Origin: Eutreptiella sp. 'Long Island Sound 2002' | Lineage: Eukaryota; Euglenozoa; Euglenophyceae; Eutreptiales; Eutreptiaceae | Assembly (NCBI GenBank): GCA_964036045.1 | Contig: OZ038378.1 | Coordinates: forward strand, 43,798,639-43,862,638 | Direction: 5' to 3' | DNA: 64,000 nt | Shown here: positions 11,983 through 23,105 of the stretch, piece by piece | How positions within the stretch are numbered: position 1 is the first letter of the stretch | How the letters are laid out: the number at the start of each line of letters is the position of its first letter | The notes under the pieces: generated by a model | Told to the model about the DNA's origin: nothing | Database searches by the model: none | Seen by the model: only the letters and a program-made list of their open reading frames with translations | Translations under genes and position numbers: made by a program

Positions 11983-12992
11983 TCAATGCTTTGACCACGC
12001 AGAGTCCCCCTTGTGCCAATGCCTCGTACACTTCCTTAGCTGCAGGGCATCCCGGGAAGCAAATACGTCTGTCTCGGGTTTTTCGCCTCCAAGTTGTTGA
12101 ACCATGCGATTGTACACTTGTGGCGCCATGCCATATTCCATGAGATGACCTCCGCGGTCCCCATTGAACTTGGTACTCGTTGTCTTGACCGCCCGCACGA
12201 TTCTTTCCTCCTCATCTCCGGTCCACTGAGATAATCCTGGGGCATGGTCCGTGGATAGCCAAGTAAGACGCTCCCTATCCTCTCGAACCAACGTTGCACG
12301 GTGAGGAAGAGCTCCAATGGCGTTGCCCACCAGAAAATCAAACCCCATAATAATATAACAACCGGAAATCTCCGCGGCATAAAAATTGCCGGAAAGTACA
12401 ATCCGCTTCAACAAATCAGGTCGGTTCAAGCGATCATGTTCCCAAAATTCCATGCCGATAGTGGCTTCATGGGTACCCCGACCCATGATTTCGCCATTGG
12501 CGACCTTCAAGCGCACCGGTCTTTGGCTGGGCTTCAGAAATCCTGCGAAAATAATCCCTTCCAAACAGAGCTCACTTGGGCACCCGTATCCACCAATACA
12601 TCCGCAATCGCCTCTTTCTTTCCACACCGTACTCGCACTTTCAAGTGCAATTGCCGTTCGTCGCCATGTGGAGTATGAACAACTCTCAGGGCATGCAAAT
12701 CTAGTACACTTGGATGCATCAATACTTCGAGCGTGTGATCCCGGATGGTCTAGATCTTGGGTTGGTCATGCCCATCCACAGGGCTCTCTGTGGTCTCTCC
12801 ATCATTTATTTGTGTGCGACCCACATCCATATGTACTTCTCTTGAAAGGGTGTTCCAGGGGCTGGGACCTGCAAAGTTCAGCTTTTTTGGCTCTTCCGGA
12901 GCCCTCCTTGGTACCATGGGTACCTTCTTTCTTTCGATTTTGCTGATTTGTGGCGGAGAGACCTCCGGTGTCCCATCTCCGTGGGGGCTTCT
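11983..12992 (-). pseudogene. Element 1 aspartic protease and Dam-like N-terminal half
   Basis: The retropepsin active site VLVDTGAQVS lies in the frame ending at 12534. A frameshift at about 12535-12545 moves the reading to the 12627-11983 frame, which carries the second retropepsin strand, CYIIMGFDFLVG. After about 75 residues it reaches TDVFASRD near 12050-12080, the start of the methyltransferase-like segment. Upstream, the frame crosses TAG codons at 12993-12995 and near 12750. The protease would cut Gag-Pol; the frameshift breaks it. Only the motifs are secure, not the exact domain limits. Confidence 0.75.
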
Positions 12993-12995
12993 CTA

Positions 12996-13730
12996 GGTCT
13001 GGTTTACCGCAGCACCATCATGCTGCGAATCACCTGGGCCTTGACTTCCCATTCGTTCTTGCAAATCTTTCAAGTCCTCCGTGGCTTTCCTCAGCCACTT
13101 GGCAACCTCATCAATTTGCCGAATCCGCCGATCGCCACCATGGCTTGATCCCACATGTCGACCTCCATCGGCTTGTCTCTTTTTCCATTCATCAATCCGC
13201 TTCTCCTTGGGGACTTTTTCGGGCCGGGCTTGGAAGTATGCCCGCTTGTCCTCCTCGTACACCTTGCACGTTTTGTGGGCGTGCTTATGGGATCGCCCTT
13301 TCCCATAGCAGACCCAACACCCACCATGTTCCTGCCGGTACTCGGTAAAGCTCAACGGTGGATTTCCAATTCTCCGCGGCTCCGTTCCTTGACGGGGTGG
13401 TGCTTTCCTCCACTTGCCCTTGTCGTGACCCTACGCTTTCGTGTTTTGGGCCACGAACGCGAAGAAGTGTGCATCTTCATGATCTTCCCGAGTCATGTAG
13501 TCCCCGCCGGACGACGTCTTTCCATCCTCGGACCCTGGATCTTGACTTCTGTCTCCGCTGACGGTTGGATCTTCTTGGATGGCGCGATAATTCTGATCGT
13601 CGCGGCGCTCCCGATTCCCATTACCGTGACGGTCCTTAATGTGAGCCTCGTTTTGGGAATTAAGCTTCAATTCCACGCCCACGTATTGGACTATTGAGTC
13701 CAGGCTCATGCGGGCTAGGATCATTCGCAT
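12996..13730 (-). pseudogene. Element 1 nucleocapsid region with atypical zinc knuckle
   Basis: In frame with the capsid ORF and crossed by a TAG at 13431-13433. Basic and charged linker, then a Cys/His cluster CWVCYGKGRSHKHAHKTC near 13265-13325. Its spacing is CX2CX6HX6C (or HX2C for the last His), not the usual CX2CX4HX4C. It probably binds element RNA. The stretch DRHGNGNRERRDDQN upstream is polar and likely disordered. Confidence 0.65.
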
Positions 13731-13751
13731 CTGCAGCTTCTCCCCACGTCC

Positions 13752-15107
13752 TCACTCGACGTTGTTGAGCCTCAGCAAATGTCCTCCAGCCGTGTCCCCG
13801 AACACCTCCACGTAGACCGAATTCTGCATGGGTATCATCCGGACGGGCTCTCCCAGGTCCCTCCGGAAATATTCCATTATACGAGGATGCTGATCTTCCG
13901 GCGACATGATTCGTACAGCCAAGCGCTTCTTTGCCCGCTTCTTTTCCTCGTCTTCCGCAGGCTTCTTCCAGTACAAGGGTAGTACATCCCGCAAGAGATG
14001 GCGAATCTCGCTTGATCTGGACCAATCTTCCACTTGCTTTAGGAGCCGGGGGTACTTTCGGAGATGCCTCCTCCAATCCCTCAACCGCAATTCTCCACGC
14101 TCCAAGTTGAGGGGTATTGACCAAAGATCGTCGAACTTTTGGTTTGGAGCATCAACTCTTTCTTCTTGCTCCAACCAATGGAGGCATTGCTCCTCCGTAC
14201 TGATCCTCATCTCTCGAATTCGATCACGTAAATACGCCTTTAGCTCCGAGGCAAAACGGTGTGGGAAAGTGCGACATGCCCACTTGTCACGGGCATCCTG
14301 CCGCCTCTCACCCACGACTTCCTCGGCAAAATCTTCCCAGTCGAGGATGAAGTCGTCGAGGATGGCTGGATGGGCGTCGTAGTAGGGAATTTTCTTACCC
14401 CGAAGGTCTTCGAGCCTCACGGCATCCCCAACATCCAAAGCTATGACGCCCCCGAGGCGGATTTCTCCCGAACTCCCATTGACCGGGGACTGGGAATATA
14501 CACCCCTGATTTCCATGTCTTCACGCGGCCGGGGCTCAGCTTCTCCCACGCTCGGACCTCCCATAGTCCATATTCCCGACCGCGGGTCCATCACCCATGG
14601 ATCTACCGCTCCTCCACTTGAACCATCTCGGCGAGCCGCTGACCTCAAGGCTTCTTCGTCCACACGTGCCGCATAGGCAGCTCTGGCGTCGAACGTCGCC
14701 GCGGCTAGAGGACTACTCATGTCGATCTCAATGGTCTCCTCACGGGCATCCCGCTTGGGCGTACCAGTCCCCGGGCCTTTTTCCGGCGTCTTCTCGCCCA
14801 GCATGACACTCGCCGTAAATAGTGGGATGTGCCTCAATAGCGAGGGGTCAACCCGTGGCGGCCCATAAGGCGCCGACTCCATGGGACCCTCCATGGGCGC
14901 CACTCCTTCTGCCACTGTCCTCAAGGTCGTCAATCGTCTCAGCAACGACTCTGGAGCAGGATCCCGTGGCAGGTTGGGGCCTAGTCCCGGGACGGGGGTT
15001 GGGATTCCTCCACGCTTCTCCAACTCCCTCATCCTGGCCTCGACTGTCTCCAAGTACTTGATCATGTTGTCCACCAACCGTTGCTGCTGTACCAACATCC
15101 TCTCCAA
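13752..15107 (-). pseudogene. Element 1 Gag capsid
   Basis: 451 codons in frame with the segments on both sides, separated by TGA at 15135-15137 upstream and TGA at 13752-13754 downstream. The N-terminus (residues 1-35) has coiled-coil character (QQQRLVDNMIKYLETVEARM). Residues about 230-400 form an alpha-rich domain typical of retrotransposon Gag (DDFILDWEDFAEEVVGERR, WACRTFPHRF, LRKYPRLLKQVEDW). The capsid would assemble the virus-like particle. The downstream TGA may be decay, because nucleocapsid coding continues in the same frame. Confidence 0.8.
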
Positions 15108-15134
15108 CTTGGCCTCGTAGTCCTCTCGATGTGA

Positions 15135-16097
15135 TCAAATTGTCCTGAGATCGCTGTCGAAGATGGCCTGGTCCTCAAAGATTCTAGAGGTGGTGTCATT
15201 CAACTTGTCAATCTTTTGAATAAGGGCGTCCTTGCCCATCCGGGGATAACTTCTGATGAGGAAGTCCACATGATGGGAATGGCAGTGATCTCCACTCCCC
15301 GCTTGCCCGCACGCCGCCTTCTTGATGTCCTCGTGAGGATGACGGTCATCTCCTGCACGATCCCGTGGCAGCTTCCCCGGAGCACCACGCTCTTCTCCTC
15401 CACCCATGACGGTGTCGCCTGTCGCGTCACCGTCCATCCTCGCCACCTCTTCACCATCGCCCGTGTGCCTCGGGACAATGGTGGTGGCTGCCCTTCGCGG
15501 CAATGATTCCCGTTCTGCGTCATGAGCAAGTTCAGGATTTGGGGCGGTATGCGACCGCCCCGCCGGGAAATCTGGCTCTGCGCCGGCATCATCCGAAGGG
15601 TAACAAGTATGATATCCCTCGGAATCCGACGAAGCACTGAACATCCGGCGGACGGGGCTCGGCGTCATTTCCATCGCCGTTTCCGCATCCCCGTTGGAAA
15701 ATTTTGTGGAACCACGTTTGCGGTAGCGCCTAGTCTTTGAGCCGCTGCTGCAACTCGTGACCTCGTCCGATTCTTCCGCGGGTACTCGGAGATGACAACA
15801 TTTTCCACATGATCCTTCACAAAAGGTGACGAAGTCCTCCATGTCGGTACCCGGTCTTCTCTCCGAGTTTCTTCTTTCCTCTCGGGCTTCAACAATGGTG
15901 ACCGGGGGTCCACTTGGGCAGGGCTCATGAGGGCCCAAGCTCCCCGGGTGGCTATAGGCGGCAGGTACTCCTCTGCTACCATAAAGAAGGTCTGAAGGAC
16001 CAGCTTGTGCCATAGTGCGAGCTCTACCGCCTATACCCGAATTCTCCACCCTCTTCCCTGTGATTCCCTTTGTCCTTGACCTCACCAGTGCTTCCAT
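15135..16097 (-). pseudogene. Element 1 Gag N-terminal region
   Basis: 320 codons immediately after the LTR leader, in frame with the capsid across one TGA. The product is polar and low-complexity with Ser/Arg/Glu/Asp-rich stretches and a Cys cluster (FCEGSCGKCCHLRV at about residues 92-105). The end (MGKDALIQKIDKLNDTTSRIFEDQ) looks helical and leads into the capsid coiled coil. No known domain recognised. The start is the first Met after the LTR. Confidence 0.6.
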
Positions 16098-16217
16098 GTT
16101 TCACCGATTCCAAAGTCCAAAATTCCTGCAAGTACCCTTGGTAACCCCTGACCACAGAATCCAAACAAATCCCGCAAGTACACCCGTTGGCAACCCTTGC
16201 AATACAATCGGAACAAT
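16098..16217 (-). other. Element 1 leader between LTR and gag
   Basis: About 120 bp between the end of the LTR and the first Gag Met. No tRNA primer complement recognised. Similarity to the other LTR copy stops at its upper edge. Confidence 0.5.
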
Positions 16218-18810
16218 TGATGAGTACAATCGAGTGAACTTGACCAGTGCAGTCCAAATGATTGATCACCAAACGGAGTTGAGTCTGACCTCATCAATAC
16301 ATGGACATGATCACGGAGAACTGAACAAATGAGACAATGTCGGGCAAAGGGAGAGGAAGAAACAGAAGTATAAGTGAAGCCCTGGAAGAGTGTATGCGAT
16401 TATCGAAGACGATGTTGCATCCCTACTCCAAGAATCAATTTTATATACCATGCACATTCGAACTACGGACACATGACGCCATGCTAACAACCTCCATTCA
16501 CCACATTAATGAAAATGACATTGATTCACGGGGTCATGCGCGACAAAATGACATCAATGAGGTCCATATGGCACATGGCGGAACACAAAGAAATGATACA
16601 CGACACCATGGCATCATCGGATTCAACATAAGCGTGGTCCACATGGCCCATCCTCACCCTTGCCTACAAGACGGCAAAAAATGGAATTGAGAAACATGAG
16701 CTCCAAATATGAGGAATGTCCCACCGTGGATCAAGTGTGACATCATGGCCTCCATGAACACAAAGTGCGGCATTGCCACAAACATGACTTGTCCACACTC
16801 ATGAATCACCAATGATCACAAGTAAAGAGCTTGCAATAAGGATCACAAAATATGAGTCCGGAGAGTGACCTCATGGCAATACCTGACACTTGGCGTGTGC
16901 GACACAGTCCATATATCATCATGCTGGCAATGCCTTGGTACTTCACAGCGGACACCGGGTGCCGATCACCTAGCAATAACATACACAATGGCCAGCAAGT
17001 GAATGGACTTGGCGGGTTTACTTGCTGCTTGCGAACAAGACATCAAGAAGGGCCAGCCGGCCAAACCTCACCTGTTTAGTGTATGCTGAATACCAATTGC
17101 TGGGCTCCTGCGGTTAGAGTATCGCGAACCAAAGGCACAAAAAAATTTGAGGCCAACACAGGACACACGTCTCATGCCCTCACATGCTTGGACATGCCAC
17201 TCGGTCCCACCACTTGGTGCCTAATTGCTTGGGACCCGATGGCAGAGGCAACCACAATCGTCATGTGCATTAGAAACCATCCACACATGGACATGTGAAA
17301 CCAATAATGCCTAATTGCATGTTCGTGTGACACCGAACCAATTCAATGCATGCTACTTGGAGAGAGATTGGGTAAGAGTTCTTGAATAAGAAGATGCCCC
17401 GGGTCACATGAAGAGACCTAGACCCGGCCCGCAGAGAGACCGCATCTGACACATGGTGAGATTGTCTCTCCCAAGCAGAGATTGTCCCGCCTCCAAGAGA
17501 GATGGTCCCACCCCAATCCAGGCCTTGTAAGAGAGACCCTCACCCATCCATGCCAAGGAGAGAGAACCTAAACAATCCATGGCCGAACAGAGATAACCGA
17601 ACCAATCCATGGCCCAGGAGGGGGAACCTGACCTCACCAAAACCCAATCTCGAGCGCATAGCCTAGCCATGACCCATGGGAGCATGCATATGGAGAGAGA
17701 CCTTCGCCTAGCCATGACCCATGAAGGCATGCATGCCCTTGAAGTGAGAATCACAGACATTGATTGAGGATTATCCCTACACCCAATTGCCAAATCAAAT
17801 GAGCTATCCTCATGCCATGACATACTTCATGTGTACAAAGGAGGGATAGTAGATCACCAATCGTGTTCGACCAATGATATGAATTCAACGAACTTTTCAA
17901 CCAATGCCATGAATTCACCAAAGGTCACCGGAGTAAGACAGCAAATGAGAGGTTATCAACAAGGGCATAAGTGCAATTCTCCCCCTTTAGCATGTTCACC
18001 CATTGCACGTGCACACCACATGTTCAATACACACAGTCACCAAAGGCTGACCCTCTTTGATTCCATGGGAGATCAAGTTGTCATGACATATGTAAAGCAA
18101 ACAAATGATAAGTCAAAGAATGAGAAATTGCTTTGCATTGCGGAGCAACGACCAACGTACTTTCTTCCCTTCCGGTGCGCCTACCTATGCTTTCCTTGGT
18201 CTCACCTCTCGTCCCCTTTGGAAGACACTCCATGTGACTGGTAGGTTTTGCCGTGACTACTAATACCACCATAGCAGAGATAAGGACGGTCTTGGTTTTC
18301 CCAGAGGTACTCCCTCAACACTGCCCACAGAAGCGATCAACGTACGTACTATGGCTGTCACATAGTCTTCCTCCGGTTGGATAAGTGATTCCAATTTCCA
18401 CATGATAGATTTAACACTATTAGCACCTGTTGGGAAGAATTTTCGGACGATCGGCCCGCATTGAGGAACACAGAGCACGCCCACGCCAACAGGAACACGA
18501 GAAGGCCGCGCGCACACACAGCAGGCCTGGTCTGAACAGGAAATGTCAAATCCTCAATCCTGTGGTTTATAAATATCATATTTTCTGAATTCTCCTGAAA
18601 TTATATCCGAAATCGCTGAAATCGCGGAAATCGCTCAAAAAAAGAACACTGCAGTCAATGGGGATCCGATTCGGCTTCACCAGAGCATTGTCACCTTCTC
18701 GGAAAGACAAAAAGAGGACGGGAGGATCCCTAGGCTCTCCCCGCCACGTAGCAGATTTCAATACCTCACCAACTTGATCAATCACGGCTGACCGAGCTGC
18801 GGGAGACACC
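16218..18810 (-). repeat. Element 1 5' LTR (inverted copy of 1-2307)
   Basis: Lies directly upstream of gag on the same strand. Its 3' end, ACTCATCA on the minus strand at 16218-16225, matches the end of the copy at 1-2307. The 5' end is probably the TG of TGTCTCCCGC near 18808, next to satellite A, which would make it about 2.6 kb; this boundary is inferred. A TATA-like string (ATTTATAA on the minus strand) lies near 18570. The sequence right after it on the minus strand (16217 to about 16180) does not resemble the initiator-Met primer site seen in the other two elements. Confidence 0.7.
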
Positions 18811-18812
18811 AG

Positions 18813-21800
18813 CCCCTGGATTGGATCATCCGAGGAAAAGAGGCTGACGCCCAGGACCGCATCGTCCGGGGCAGATCAAGCAGAAAGAGTTGCCACCCCT
18901 CTGATGTGGCCTGACGCCCTGGACTGGATCATCCGCGTTGGATTACGTAGGAGTAACCCCCGCCGCCCGGACTGGATCATCTGGGGAAATGTGGCCAGAA
19001 GCCCCGTATTGGATCATCTGCGGCTGCACAAGAAGGAGCGGCCCCCACCCCAGGACTGGAGTCATCCGGGGAAATGTGGTCTGACGCCCAGGAGTAGGTC
19101 ATCTGGGGTAGAACAGGAAGGAGCGGCCAGAATCCCCGTGACAGGAACAACCGGGGAAATGTGGCCAGACGCGGGACCCTGAACATACAGGAGGAGCTGC
19201 CGTCCCCAAGACATCACCATCTGGGGTAAAGGGGCGGCCAGATGCACCAGACACGATCATCGGGGGCTGAACAGGGCGGAGCGGCCACAACCCCGAATGC
19301 TGGATCATCCGGGGAAATGTGGCTCAATGCCCCGGGCTGGATCGTCTGGGGTGGATTAAGCAAGAGGAGCAACAAACGCCCGGACTGGAGCATCCGGTGT
19401 AAAGTCGCGGCCAGAAGTGAAGGAGACATGAGGTAAAGGCTGAGGTGATGCAGCGATGCAGAGATGAGAACAACGCCTGTATGACAAAGCGAATCAGTGA
19501 TGAGGTCAAGGCCGAGGTGAAACAGCAATACAGTGCTGAGGACGAGGCCCCGGTGTTGCGACGATACAGTGATGAGGACAAGGCGCCAGTAATGCAGTGA
19601 TGTAGCGCAAAGGACAAGGCCGTGGAGAAGCAGCAATGCAGTGCTGAGGACGTCGCAGAGATGATGCAATGAGGCAATGATGAGGACGAGGTGGGGGTGG
19701 TGCAGTGATGCAGTCAAGTGGACGAGTTTGTGGTGATGCAGAGAAGTGGCCATGAGGAGGACGCCGTGCTGATGCAGTGATGCAGCGAAGAAGACAAGCG
19801 CGTGGTGATGCAGTGATGCTGTGACCAGGCCGAGGCAGTGGTGATGTAGCGATGCATTGATGAGGACGAGTGCGTGGAGTGCGCTGGACTGGAGCATCCG
19901 GGACAAAACAGAAGATAGCGGTCGTAACCCCCACAAATGCATCATCCGGGGAAATATGACCTGACGCCTCGGACTGGATCATCCGGGGCTGAAAGAGCAG
20001 GAGGGGACACCACTGCCTGGACTGGATCATCCGGTGAAAAGTGGCAGACCCACAGGACCGCATCGTTTGGGGCACATCGAGCAGCAGGAGCGGCCGCCCC
20101 CTGGACTGGATCATCGGAGGCTGAACGAGCAGGAAGAGACGGCACCCCCTTAACTGGATCATCCGGAGAAAAATGGCAGACGCCCAGGACCACATAGTCC
20201 GGGGCGAATCAAGCAGAAAGAGCCGCCGCCCCCCGGACTGGATCCTCCGGGGAAATGTGGCCTGACGCCCGGAAATGGATCATCCGCGGCGGATCAAGCA
20301 GGAGCAGCCGCCGCCGCCCGGACTGGATCATCTGGGGAAATGTCGCCAGACGCCCCGGACTGGATCATCCGGGGCCGAACGAGAGGGAGCGCCCACAACC
20401 CCCAAGACTGGATCAACGGGAGAAATGTGGCCTGACCATCCGGACTGGATCCTCCTTTGCGGATTAAGCGGGAGGAGCCACCAAACCCCACGACTGATTC
20501 AGTGACAGTAGGGGCAACCTGGCGCCCTGGAGTGGATCATTCGGGGCAGAAGAATCATCATTGATGCACCAGGTGTCGCACAAGAAGGCACCACCAAAAG
20601 ACGAAGGCAGAGGGGGGGAAACACGTGCGGGCGTCTCCATCGCCAGGCACTAACATGACCGCAGTGGGAGCAACCTGTGCTAAGGCAGGAAACAGTGCAT
20701 CAAGCCCGCGGCAAGGGGTTGAAAGTGGCCCGGTGAGCTTAAAACACCCCAAGGAGACCATTAACAAAGGGCCCATCAGGACAAAGAGAAAACGCGGAAG
20801 GCATACACCGGCAGACGGCCGAGGCAGAGAAAATCAGAACCATCAAGGGGTCAGATGAAGGAAGAATATCGTCAGCGACCAGCAGAGTAGCGCGTGGTGA
20901 CATTACCAAGTCGCAAAGGGGGAAGCGCGTGCAGGTGTCTCAAAAGGAAAGGTGAAAGAAAAGAAGGGGCGAAGTAGGAGCAGCCCGTGAACACGGCACG
21001 AGACTGGGAACGGGGCAGCGCCTGAAGGCGTCCCTGTGGAGGCAGGAGGGTGGCAAAGCTAACCCACGGTGAGGGAGCTGAGGCAGAAAAAAGGGGTGTG
21101 AGTAGGTGCAACCTATGCATGGGGCAAAGACGGTCATCCGGTCCTGCGTCAAAAGGTTGCTGGCGGCCCCGCGGAGTATAAACACACCAAGTAGATCATG
21201 GTAGGGCAGTGACGGGATCTGGCGAAGGGGAATGGGGCATCGCGGGGTTGCGATCTGATCTGAGGACGGTAAATCAGGCAACACAAAGCGCCAAGCAACA
21301 GCCCTGTGTGATCTCGAAACCTGTCGCCATGGAGGGGTGAGCCATGGGCCAACCATGGGGAGTCAGGAAAATGCCCTGGACTCCAGGACGGCCTTGAGGT
21401 GTCCACAGGGATGAGGGTCAATGGCCTGAGTACACGTTGGTTCACGACCGAGTGGAAGCCGGGGGACGTTGAAACGTTCGCCCCCTGACCTCCAACCGTG
21501 GAGGGACAAAAGCCAAGTGCATCTGGGAGCCAGGTGGGTAATCCAGCCCGTGAGGGATGGGGAGTGGTAGAATGTGGTTGAGAGCAATGCAGTGCTGTTG
21601 GGGACGGCTATCCACGGGGACCCGCCTGCAGCCACCGGAAAGGCTGTGTTGGGGGGGGGGGTAGGCCGGAGGAACCTTCGGAGGGGGACCGGACGGAGCA
21701 CCCGTGAGGGCAGGGACAGAAGGAAACCTACCACCGGTCATGCCCCAGGGGAACCTGGTTGAAGTTCTTGGTGTGATGTGGGACGGCAGGGGAACTGATG

Positions 21801-21901
21801 GTGGAGAGCTCCCCTTCACACCAGGGGCGTCCACAATGGAAACAAAATAGGGGATGTTAGACCAGGCTGCAGACACGGCCGCCCTTACTTAATTACTTAC
21901 T
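18813..21901 (+). mobile_element. Repeat F: satellite-rich element with (TTAC)n tail
   Basis: Contains satellite A (18813-19440), satellite B (19440-19900), satellite A again (19900-20500), then about 1.35 kb of less repetitive DNA ending CGGCCGCCC followed by TTACTTAATTACTTAC at about 21886-21901. The last 300 bp match the reverse complement of 63688-64000, which starts with the mirrored GTAAGTAAGTAAG tail and GGGCGGCCG. A 3' microsatellite tail shared by dispersed copies suggests a LINE/SINE-type retroelement. No coding region is convincing; open frames over the satellites are compositional. The left edge abuts the LTR of element 1. Confidence 0.6.
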
Positions 21902-22378
21902 CCAAGTTTCCAGGGGTATTCCCTATACTCATACGAGTAACCCTCTCTGTGAACGCTACATCTGAATCTTTGGGAGAACGTCAGAACTTGATGGAAAAAT
22001 GAATGCAGCAAGGATTCGGTGAGACTACTCCCTGTGATGATGCACTCTCCTGAAAGTTCATCCAAGGGCCTTTTACCCATTGGATGACCTGCCCAGTTCC
22101 TACACGCACTGTATCTTGGGGACTCCCATTCCGCAGTGGAAGCATTGGTCAGAAAGTAAGAAGACAAGGTGAACAAGGCCAAGTCTACGCTTCAGAGGGT
22201 ACGAGAGCGTCGGCGGGAAAAGACTAACAAGCACCACGTGCCTGCCAACTACCAAAAAGGCAACTGTGTGGTGGTACACCTTAGCCCAGTACCTGTGAGG
22301 CCACACGCTACCAGCGATGACCCATACTTCGGCCTCCTCCCCGTGGACAAGCGTCTCACTGTTTGGTGTTCTTCTTGA
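21902..22378 (+). pseudogene. Chromovirus integrase remnant (C-terminal part, GPY region)
   Basis: Decayed relative of the element 2 integrase. The part near 21925-21955 resembles THTSNPLCE, the site of the catalytic Glu, but the first 250 bp are frameshifted. From 22169 the frame is open: a basic helix (VRERRREKTNK), then a barrel ending SDDPYFG, equivalent to DPYFGPY of element 2 (the GPY/F motif). A TGA at 22376-22378 interrupts the frame. Its 5' side is cut by repeat F. Confidence 0.7.
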
Positions 22379-22789
22379 CTAGGGGGCACTCTGCTGTGCG
22401 CAGCACCACAGCTGACGCACTACTATGACCCAGAGGACCTCTGCGGAGAGGAATGGGAATTGAATGACAAAGAAATCTCTGCGTCGGACCTACCGGGATC
22501 TGCCAGTCCTTTGGAGGTGGACGATACCCCACCAGACATGAACGCCAAGGAGATGTCGAAGGAAAGCATCTATCTTGTGGAGTGCATCCTACGCCATAAC
22601 TATCACCAGGTTAGGCGTTTCCTCACCATCCGGGAAGGGTTTACCGTGGAAGATGCTACCCTTCTCTATATTTTTGTACCCGAGGGGCATGCAAACGGTG
22701 TTCTGGCTCAGTACCCGTCCCAAAACAACCTGAATGACCTATCGAGGCTCCCTGAGACGCTTCCCTCAAAGCAGAAAACCAAACACTAA
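22379..22789 (+). pseudogene. Chromovirus integrase C-terminal chromodomain
   Basis: Continues the segment above. The first codons (GGTLLCAAPQLTHYYDPEDL) align with GGELLCAPKQLRHYHTPDDL of element 2. Residues about 32-75 of the 22460 frame match a chromodomain: SIYLVECILRHNYHQ, then FLTIREGFTVEDATLL, with Leu where the core Trp of DATW is expected. Chromodomains tether integration to marked chromatin. The ORF ends in TAA at 22787-22789. Confidence 0.7.
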
Positions 22790-23094
22790 TCCTTGTTGTC
22801 TAGCTCAACCTATATCTGAGGGTACCTTACACACACTATCCCCGAGTGAGCTATGTCTGTGTAGTATGTATTTCACGTTCTCTTACCTGGTGAGGCTGCC
22901 GTAAGACTTTCGCCTGTGTCGGAACGCAGGTCCCATCAGACTTCTGGACCCTCTCGCAGGCCGTCTTATTTCTGTGCTGGCCTCTCCTGGGCACCTAAGC
23001 GGCACATGCCCTACATACTAAAGCTCAAGGTTGGCCAGAGGGTGCTAAGGCCTGCAAAATGCCCTTTTTGCTAATGTCCAAAAGACTAACACAC
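22790..23094 (+). other. 3' non-coding region of the chromovirus remnant
   Basis: Matches element 2 at about 43060-43120 and 45031-45170, that is, element 2 with its 1.9-kb TIR insertion removed. Landmarks: TTTCTGTGCTGGC near 22970, CCCTAC then GTGCTAAGG near 23040. It is interrupted at 23095-23105 by the LINE-derived insertion and resumes at 26359. Confidence 0.65.
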
Positions 23095-23105
23095 TTCTCT
23101 GCCCA

